In this document: piece after piece, positions 5,772 to 10,075 of the stretch
Numbering within the stretch: the first letter of the stretch is position 1
How the letters are laid out: the number at the start of each line of letters is the position of its first letter
Assembly (NCBI GenBank): GCA_003978075.1
Contig: QOAM01000113.1
Location: 1-10,075, forward strand
Reading direction: 5' to 3'
Source of the DNA: Thermodesulfatator sp.
GTDB lineage: Bacteria; Desulfobacterota; Thermodesulfobacteria; Thermodesulfobacteriales; Thermodesulfobacteriaceae
Length of the DNA stretch: 10,075 nt
Notes under the pieces: generated by a model
Told to the model about the DNA's origin: nothing
The model's input: the letters and a program-made list of their open reading frames with translations, nothing else
Database searches by the model: none
Translations under genes and position numbers: made by a program

Positions 5772-6971
5772 TCAAAAATTTATTCCGGCCGCCGCTACCG
5801 AGACTAAGGATCCCGGACCGAAGGGTACGGCCTCCTGATAGTAGATCCGACCCTCTCGAGGAGCCCCGGCTAGCCAGCGGGCAAGGAAGGTCAGACAAGC
5901 GAGCCCACAGACCTTAAAAGGAAAAGGAAGAGTAGCTCGAGCTTGGGCCAGGAAACGAGGGTAGTCTCCAGAAAAAAGGGACTCTAGCAGGGCCCGATCT
6001 CGGGCTACCGCTTGCAGGCCCTCAGCCGGGCCCGCCGGATGTCGATCCCCGTAACGCACCCCGAGATGGGCAAAATCTATCCCTAAAACCAGATAGGTCT
6101 TCTCGTCCCAAAGACTCTGTAGCCCTTCGAGTAGGGACTTGTAAAGAGGTTGGGCCTCAAAGGGGTCCGTTCCCGAAGCCAGGTAGGGCTCTACAGGACC
6201 AAAGAGAAAAGGCACTACTCGCACCTCTTCGTTCAGATAACGCAAAAAGAGGACCTGAAACTCCAGGGAATGCTCACTGCGGTGGGCAAACTCGTCAGGA
6301 AAAAGCTCAGGCACCTTCTGGGAGAGGTTCTCTATAAAGGTCCGGTCCACGGGGACCCTCCCCAGGGGAGTCTCCCAATCCTTGGTAAGGAGGGAATAGG
6401 GGCGCTCGAGCTGATGTCCTGTACCCAGGAGGATAACCCGAGATTCTGGGGGGAGACGGAAGGCCCCGTAGGCCTCGGCATAAGCGCGGGCCGCGGAGGA
6501 AAGATCCAGATGAGGGGCGATCAGGGCCCGGGGGAGTTTGCGAGAGGCCGGAGAGGCCTTTCCTAGAATGTTCGCCAGGAAATCGCGCAGGGCGGCAGGC
6601 TCCGCAGGATAAGAACGCCCGGCGCAGGCGGGAAGGCGGACTGGAGCCTCCTTCCAATGGGCCTCCACTTCGGCTTTGCGGCGGCGAAAAGTCTCTCCAT
6701 CCAGAAAACCGTGGCTCTCCAGTTTTCTTACCAGCGAGACGATCTCCTCCAGCATTACCAGGCGTCCCAAGACGCGGGTGGCCACTACCTGGAGATCCCG
6801 CAGGCTGTGTTGGCCGTCCATGTGAGCCAACACAGGAGCCAGCTCTTGAGGAAGCACCAGAAAGCCCTGGCTATAGCCCAAAGGATCTCGTAGAAGTAGA
6901 GAAGGCCGTCCCTCCCATTCAAAGGGAAAAACATCCAGAGGCCGCAGCACCGGGACAAAGTCTGGACTCAT
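5772..6971 (-). CDS. amrB: Memo-like protein, AmmeMemoRadiSam system protein B
   Basis: This is a 399-aa protein. About residues 113-399 form a Memo domain: CAGRSYPA (116-123), IAPHLDLSSAARAYAEAYG (151-169, H154), LLGTGH (H186), EHSLEFQ (233-239), GIDFAHLGVRYGD (297-309) and KVCGL (C355). H154, H186 and C355 match the metal/active-site residues of the Memo family, which is related to class III nonheme-iron dioxygenases. Residues 1-105 form an extra N-terminal domain with a small beta/helical pattern (RPLDVFPFEWEGRP...; LVMLEEIVSLVRKLESHGFL) suggestive of a PqqD-like winged helix. Memo, an AMMECR1-like protein and a radical SAM enzyme often occur together, but neither partner is in this window. 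GGAGGG lies 5 nt before ATG, which overlaps the stop of the ParB-like gene by 4 nt. The biochemical reaction of bacterial Memo is not established. Confidence 0.88.
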   Translation of the reverse strand: MSPDFVPVLRPLDVFPFEWEGRPSLLLRDPLGYSQGFLVLPQELAPVLAHMDGQHSLRDLQVVATRVLGRLVMLEEIVSLVRKLESHGFLDGETFRRRKAEVEAHWKEAPVRLPACAGRSYPAEPAALRDFLANILGKASPASRKLPRALIAPHLDLSSAARAYAEAYGAFRLPPESRVILLGTGHQLERPYSLLTKDWETPLGRVPVDRTFIENLSQKVPELFPDEFAHRSEHSLEFQVLFLRYLNEEVRVVPFLFGPVEPYLASGTDPFEAQPLYKSLLEGLQSLWDEKTYLVLGIDFAHLGVRYGDRHPAGPAEGLQAVARDRALLESLFSGDYPRFLAQARATLPFPFKVCGLACLTFLARWLAGAPREGRIYYQEAVPFGPGSLVSVAAAGINF

Positions 6972-7750
6972 CCTATCCCTCCAAAGTCCTCTGGCCCCAG
7001 CTCTTCGACCGCAACCTTTATCTTCTCTAAGGCATCATAGTACTCGTCTTCGATGCTGCGCACCCGCACCCCGTAGGCCCTCTGAACAGCCTTACGCACG
7101 ATCTCGCCCTTGAGAAGGGCGTTGGTCCATCCCAGTTCCGCATACTTTGCATTCACTTCCTGGTTGACCTCCAGGAGCTTCTGAGCCCGGCGCCTTCGCT
7201 CCTCAGCGGCCTCCGCCAAAGGTTCCTCAAGAAAGCGGTCGATTTTGGCTAGAAGGCTCTCGTAAAAACTGGCAGGAAAACGGGGCTCAAACTCCTCGAG
7301 CACGAAGCCAAAGGTAATAAATTGGGGTTCCTTGAAGTAGGTGAAAAGCTCCGCTTCTATGGCCTCTGGGGAATCTCCCAAGAATTCCTGGAACAACCGG
7401 TAGGCCTGTTTAGACCTCTCTTTCACATTGGGGGGCTTTTCGGTATTGAACTCCAAAATGTGCAGATAGAGATCTTCCGGGGCCACGATGGCTACAATTT
7501 CTCGCGCCCCAATATCCCGCATAGCCTCCAACCGATGGCGCCCGTCCACCACATAATATCGTCCATCCCGGGGACACACTACAATAGGGGTCACAAACCC
7601 CAGCTTCTCAATGGCCAGCTCGAGATGCTTTTTAAGCCCCTCGGAGATGTCCCGCTGAAAGAGCGGTACTTCCACCTCTTCTATATCAAAGATAGCCAGG
7701 GCCAAGGGCATCTTCTTTACCGGATCCTCGAACCGGACCAGCTCTTGCAT
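6968..7750 (-). CDS. ParB/Srx-fold nuclease-like domain protein
   Basis: This 260-aa protein has an N-terminal ParB/sulfiredoxin-like domain: VEVPLFQRDI near residue 27, GFVTPIVVCPRDGRYYVVDGRHRLEAMRDIGAREIVAIV (51-89), the last part being the phosphate-binding loop that aligns with the ParB nucleotide box. NTEKPPNVKERSKQAYRLF (102-120) follows. The rest is charged and helical (for example EERRRRAQKLLEVNQEVN at 183-200), with no clear partition-ParB helix-turn-helix. No ParA gene and no parS-like 16-bp palindrome was noticed nearby, so chromosome partitioning is unlikely. A role as a nucleotide-dependent DNA-binding or metabolic-switch protein is possible but unknown. GAGGTGG (complement of 7757-7763) lies 6 nt before ATG. 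The ATGA overlap with the Memo gene implies joint translation. Confidence 0.75.
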   Translation of the reverse strand: MQELVRFEDPVKKMPLALAIFDIEEVEVPLFQRDISEGLKKHLELAIEKLGFVTPIVVCPRDGRYYVVDGRHRLEAMRDIGAREIVAIVAPEDLYLHILEFNTEKPPNVKERSKQAYRLFQEFLGDSPEAIEAELFTYFKEPQFITFGFVLEEFEPRFPASFYESLLAKIDRFLEEPLAEAAEERRRRAQKLLEVNQEVNAKYAELGWTNALLKGEIVRKAVQRAYGVRVRSIEDEYYDALEKIKVAVEELGPEDFGGIG

Positions 7751-7786
7751 ACCTCGCCACCTCTTCTTCTATTCCCCTCCGTGTAC

Positions 7787-7799
7787 CCCTTTAAAAGGG
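7787..7799. repeat. Short inverted repeat upstream of the ParB-like gene
   Basis: CCCTTT and AAAGGG flank a single A. The repeat lies 37 nt upstream of the ParB-like start, in the divergent intergenic region, where an operator could sit. At this length it may be chance, and no clear housekeeping promoter was identified for the leftward unit. Confidence 0.25.
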
Positions 7800-7822
7800 A
7801 TAAACATTCTGGTATTTATGTA

Positions 7823-7862
7823 AAGAGGGCCGGAGAAGAGGCTTAAAGTTTTCGGCCCTTTT
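7823..7862. repeat. Inverted repeat overlapping the flagellar promoter
   Basis: AAGAGGGCCG (7823-7832) can pair with CGGCCCTTTT (7853-7862), 10 pairs with one G-T, across 20 nt that include most of the -35 element. Because the upstream genes are divergent, there is no + strand transcript to terminate here. It may be an operator or chance overlap. Confidence 0.3.
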
Positions 7863-7870
7863 GCCGATAA
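7844..7870 (+). promoter_or_regulatory. Sigma-28 (FliA) promoter for the flgM operon
   Basis: TAAAGTTT (7844-7851), an 11-nt spacer, and GCCGATAA (7863-7870) match the FliA consensus at all 16 defined positions with the canonical spacing. Transcription should start near 7876-7878, leaving a very short leader of about 15 nt before the ATG at 7893. The genes downstream are therefore class-3 (late) flagellar genes, and flgM made from here would give the usual negative feedback on sigma-28. Confidence 0.93.
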
Positions 7871-7892
7871 ATTAAATAAGGAGAGGTGAAGC

Positions 7893-8078
7893 ATGAAGGT
7901 GCGTCTAATGGATGCAAATGTGGTGGCGAAAATTTACGGAGAGCAAGGGGCGCGGGGGCCTCTGGCTCAACGGGAAAGGCCGGAGGAGGCTACAAGAGAT
8001 CGTCTCACCCTCTCCGAGACCGCCCGTAGATTGGCTGCAAATTTGAAAGTTCCCCAAGGGGGTGGCCATGAAGGTTAA
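7893..8078 (+). CDS. Small FlgM-N-terminus-like protein
   Basis: This 61-aa protein starts at ATG after AAGGAGAGGTGA (7878-7889) and is the first gene behind a consensus sigma-28 promoter. MDANVVAKIYGEQ near the N-terminus and RDRLTLSETARRLAANL at 35-51 resemble the N-terminal half of FlgM (a short N-terminal segment, then D-[RK]-[VL]-x-[LI]-S-x-x-A). The sigma-28-binding C-terminal half is absent. The gene overlaps flgM by 11 nt. It might be a truncated FlgM paralogue, a cofactor or secretion partner of FlgM, or an unrelated short flagellar protein. The ORF and its expression signals are strong; the family assignment is tentative. Confidence 0.65.
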   Translation: MKVRLMDANVVAKIYGEQGARGPLAQRERPEEATRDRLTLSETARRLAANLKVPQGGGHEG

Positions 8079-8379
8079 AGACATTCTCCCTTCTTTTCAG
8101 GGACCGACCAAAGGGATAGAAAGACCTGGTCGGCGTGCTCAAGAGGTTCCGGTGCGTCTTGGTGCGGGAAGAGCGGAGACGCCTCCTGCGGCAGACCGAG
8201 TGGAGCTTAACGGACGGGCCGTTATGGCGGAGGCGCAGCAAAGGATCCGCGCCTTTCCAGAAACTCGAGAGGAGCGCGTAGAAGCCTTGCGCCGAGAAAT
8301 CCAGGCCGGCACCTATCAAGTAGAGCCGGAACGCGTGGCCCGGGCCATGCTACACGATCTCTTAAAAGACATTTACTAA
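8068..8379 (+). CDS. flgM: FlgM, anti-sigma-28 factor
   Basis: This 103-aa protein (counting from ATG 8068) shows the FlgM layout: a loose, charged N-terminus likely to be disordered and exported, ADRVELNGRAVMAEAQQRI (42-60), then the helical sigma-28-binding part, REERVEALRREIQAGTYQVEPERVARAMLHDLLKDIY (67-103). The ERVEALRxxIQxGxYxVxPxxVAxAML pattern is diagnostic of the family. FlgM holds sigma-28 inactive until the hook is complete, then leaves the cell through the flagellar export apparatus. ATG 8068 is preferred over GTG 8062 because AAGGGGGTG (8056-8064) is well placed for it and overlaps the GTG. The gene is driven by the sigma-28 promoter at 7844-7870 and converges on flgL. Confidence 0.9.
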   Translation: MKVKDILPSFQGPTKGIERPGRRAQEVPVRLGAGRAETPPAADRVELNGRAVMAEAQQRIRAFPETREERVEALRREIQAGTYQVEPERVARAMLHDLLKDIY

Positions 8380-8392
8380 AGACCTAAAACTT

Positions 8393-8448
8393 ACCCTTCT
8401 GTTTGATAACTCTGTTTTAACTGTCGAACTTGGTAAAAGGAGAAGGGT
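8393..8448. repeat. Long-loop inverted repeat after flgM
   Basis: ACCCTTCT (8393-8400) and AGAAGGGT (8441-8448) are exact reverse complements 40 nt apart, 13 nt after the flgM stop. The loop is long and no U-run follows, so its role as a terminator is doubtful. Confidence 0.25.
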
Positions 8449-8462
8449 GAAGCTTTAAAAAA

Positions 8463-8499
8463 GGGGGGTTCAGAAAAGGGGGCTTTGAGGGGGGGTGGG
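8463..8499 (+). other. Four G-tracts (C-rich on the opposite strand) between flgM and flgL
   Basis: G-runs of 6, 5, 7 and 3 (8463-8468, 8478-8482, 8489-8495, 8497-8499) are separated by 9, 6 and 1 nt, a plausible G-quadruplex in the 3' end of the flgM transcript. On the flgKL transcript the same stretch is C-rich and G-poor, as expected of a Rho loading site. No clear intrinsic terminator was found for either operon in this 178-bp convergent gap. Confidence 0.4.
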
Positions 8500-8557
8500 A
8501 AGATTTGCAGGGCCTTTGAAGGTCTCTTTGTGTCGCGGGGAGGGGTTAGGGCGTTAT

Positions 8558-9499
8558 CTAGAGGAAGTTTACCAGGCTTAGGCCCATGGTCTGGGCGGTG
8601 GCCTTGAGGGCAGCTTCATAAGCCGTGCGCCGGGCCGAAAGCCGGGTTATGGCCTCCAGATAGTCCACTTCCTCCACTTCCCCGAGATTGCCCACAAGGG
8701 TGGTGTGAAGCTCTTGGTAAAGCTGGTCCTTGAGGTCCAGATGGTTGAGCCGTGCCCCTAGATCGGAGCGCTCCTCGAGGATGTGGTTCAGGACCCGGTC
8801 AAGGCGCCCGATCTGGGTCTGGATGTCCTCCACTTCCTTCGCCGGGTCCACCACATTATCGTGGGCTAGGGTGTTTTTGAGGGCGATGAGGGCCCCGAAA
8901 AGGTCCGAGGCCATGAGGGCCTCCTCCCCATTGCGCGCCTCCAGAAGGCGAGCCCCCCGAGCATACCCCGCATAAAGGTCCTCCTGCCCCCCGTGGTAGA
9001 CCACCCTCTCCACGATCTCTCCGTTCGGAAGGGTCTCCTTTTCCAGCATAAAGGGCTTCTCGCCTTCAGGGTAGCCGGCGGGACGGTTTCCGGCAAAGAC
9101 ATAACGGTCCCCGTGCTGGGTGTTGGCCAGGGCCAGGGCCTCCTGGATCAGGCCGTCTATCTCCGCGGCAATGGCCTTGCGGGTGGAAGGATTTTGAACA
9201 TCATTGGCTCCCTCCAGGGCCAAGGTCTTGGCCCGCTGGATGAGTTTTTTGAAATCGTCCAAGGCCCCTTCCGTGGTCTTGAGGAAACTCCGGGCCTCCC
9301 GGATAGAGGCACGATAGCGCTCGACATCCGCCAGGGCCTTGCGGTACTTCAAGGCGTAATTGATCTCCACGGGAGCATCCGAGGGAAGCTGGTATTTCTT
9401 GCCGGTAGCGATCTGGGTCTGGTAACGGTATAGGGAATCGGTGAGCTTTTCGAGGTCTAAAAGGAGACCGCCGTACATGCTCCGCAGGCTAAGACGCAT
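8558..9499 (-). CDS. flgL: FlgL, flagellar hook-filament junction protein
   Basis: This 313-aa protein is of typical FlgL length. The flagellin-like N-terminal D0/D1 region is clear: MYGGLLLDLEKLTDSLYRYQ, then QIATGKKYQLPSDAP (29-43), NYALKYRKALADVERY, AKTLALEGANDVQNPSTRKAIAAEIDGLIQEALALAN (90-126), and HGDRYVFAGNRP (129-140), which is characteristic of FlgL. The C-terminal helix LEAITRLSARRTAYEAALKATAQTMGLSLVNFL pairs with it in D0/D1. FlgL sits at the junction between FlgK and the filament and is exported by the flagellar type III system, so no signal peptide is expected. GGAGGTGAG (complement of 9505-9513) lies 5 nt before ATG. It follows flgK after a 14-nt gap. The csrA/fliW genes often found after flgL are absent; the next gene downstream is convergent flgM. 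Confidence 0.93.
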   Translation of the reverse strand: MRLSLRSMYGGLLLDLEKLTDSLYRYQTQIATGKKYQLPSDAPVEINYALKYRKALADVERYRASIREARSFLKTTEGALDDFKKLIQRAKTLALEGANDVQNPSTRKAIAAEIDGLIQEALALANTQHGDRYVFAGNRPAGYPEGEKPFMLEKETLPNGEIVERVVYHGGQEDLYAGYARGARLLEARNGEEALMASDLFGALIALKNTLAHDNVVDPAKEVEDIQTQIGRLDRVLNHILEERSDLGARLNHLDLKDQLYQELHTTLVGNLGEVEEVDYLEAITRLSARRTAYEAALKATAQTMGLSLVNFL

Positions 9500-9513
9500 C
9501 TTTTCTCACCTCC

Positions 9514-10075
9514 CTAGCGTTTGGCCTCGATCAGGATCCGAAGCATCTCGTCCGAGGCCGTGAGCACCTTGGCTGCAGCGGCGAAGGCCTGCTGATACTT
9601 CAGGAGATTGGCCATCTCCTCGTCCAGGGAAACCGCCGACACCGAGTCCCGCATAAGTTGCAACTGCTGGAGAAGGTCTTGAAGGAAGCTCTTGGACTCC
9701 GAGACCCGTTTCCCAGCCACCCCCACCTGGGCCACCACCGAGGCGTAATAGTCCGGAAGACTGGCCTCCCCCAGGTTGTCCAGCTTGCGGCCGGAAAGGT
9801 CGGAGATACGCAGGGCGTTGCGGTTGTCCCCAGGCCGGAGATCGAAGCCCTGGAGGGTGAGAGAAAGACCCCGGCGATCATTACGCGGAAGGAGTATCCG
9901 ACGAGAAAGATAGGTAACTATATTGCCTTCTTCCTGCGAAAGAGAAGAAGAGATCCGAAAACTAACCCAGTCCGAAGTTCCATCTCCATCTAGGTCCGGA
10001 TCGTTTATTCGAAGGTAAAGCCTCCCGGAGGCATCTATACCTGCAGAAAAATCGGGTATACCATCACCATCGTAA
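9514..10075 (-). CDS. flgK: FlgK, flagellar hook-associated protein 1 (5' partial)
   Basis: The frame stays open from the TAG at 9514-9516 to the window edge (186 residues, no in-frame stop). The internal GTG at 9738 is not the real start: the residues before it, including RPGDNRNALRISDL and SLPDYYASVVAQVGVAG, are typical FlgK C-terminal sequence. The end is diagnostic: DSVSAVSLDEEMANLLKYQQAFAAAAKVLTASDEMLRILIEAKR matches the conserved flagellar rod/hook C-terminal helix (SGVSLDEE..NL..YQ.AY.A.A+V....+++..L). The upstream part encodes DGDGIPD and DLDGDGTSD, resembling calcium-binding loops in a surface domain of FlgK. The protein joins hook to FlgL. The N-terminal two-thirds lie outside the window. 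Confidence 0.9.
   Translation of the reverse strand, partial: YDGDGIPDFSAGIDASGRLYLRINDPDLDGDGTSDWVSFRISSSLSQEEGNIVTYLSRRILLPRNDRRGLSLTLQGFDLRPGDNRNALRISDLSGRKLDNLGEASLPDYYASVVAQVGVAGKRVSESKSFLQDLLQQLQLMRDSVSAVSLDEEMANLLKYQQAFAAAAKVLTASDEMLRILIEAKR

Noticed and set aside
5209..5898. 229-codon reverse-strand ORF across the DsrE-like gene, the terminator and the end of the Memo gene
   Set aside because: It runs antisense to a well-supported gene and through a strong terminator, has no recognisable domain, and overlaps the Memo gene in another frame. It is a frame shadow of codon bias.
6968..7750. Chromosome-partitioning ParB
   Set aside because: No ParA neighbour, no parS-like palindrome noticed, and no partition-ParB helix-turn-helix region. 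Only the N-terminal fold is shared.
9514..9738. A separate 74-aa gene starting at GTG 9738
   Set aside because: The frame is open upstream to the window edge and encodes typical FlgK sequence, so this is only the C-terminal part of flgK.

Overview
The window (GC-rich, tightly packed, proteins rich in Glu, Lys, Arg and Leu) looks like chromosome from a thermophilic, anaerobic, flagellated bacterium. Heterodisulfide-reductase (Hdr)-like genes beside a DsrE-like sulfur carrier, a Memo-family gene and flagellar genes fit a sulfur-metabolising Thermodesulfobacteriota / Desulfobacterota-type organism. This is an inference from gene content; no marker gene fixes the taxon.

Region 1 (1-5673, + strand) is one operon. 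In order: a 5'-truncated HdrA-like flavoprotein carrying an inserted GltD-type iron-sulfur module; a second HdrA-like flavoprotein with a C-terminal di-cluster ferredoxin; a small winged-helix protein; a possible 25-codon leader ORF; HdrC (two [4Fe-4S] clusters); an HdrB-like CCG protein in which only the C-terminal CCG motif keeps its cysteines; and a DsrE-like protein. Most genes overlap or abut, and a strong intrinsic terminator closes the operon. Together they suggest a cytoplasmic Hdr-type electron-transfer complex, possibly flavin-based and electron-bifurcating, whose substrate may be protein-bound sulfane sulfur rather than CoM-S-S-CoB. The one loose junction, between the winged-helix gene and hdrC, holds an 11-bp hairpin whose right arm is repeated exactly over the hdrC ribosome-binding site, so the left arm could also sequester that site.

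Region 2 (5772-7750, - strand) is a two-gene unit with a 4-nt ATGA overlap: a ParB/Srx-fold protein without the usual partition-ParB architecture, followed by a Memo-like protein (AmmeMemoRadiSam system protein B) with an extra N-terminal domain. Its 3' end converges on the Hdr operon.

Region 3 (7751-10075) is flagellar. A textbook sigma-28 (FliA) promoter, matching 16 of 16 consensus positions with an 11-nt spacer, drives a 61-aa FlgM-N-terminus-like protein and then flgM (anti-sigma-28) on the + strand. Converging on them from the - strand are flgK (5'-truncated by the window edge, with two Asp/Gly-rich calcium-loop-like motifs) and flgL. The 178-bp convergent gap holds a run of G-tracts on the + strand, which is C-rich on the flgKL transcript. 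No gene-free stretch exceeds 300 bases. No tRNA, rRNA, CRISPR array, insertion sequence or other mobile element was seen.
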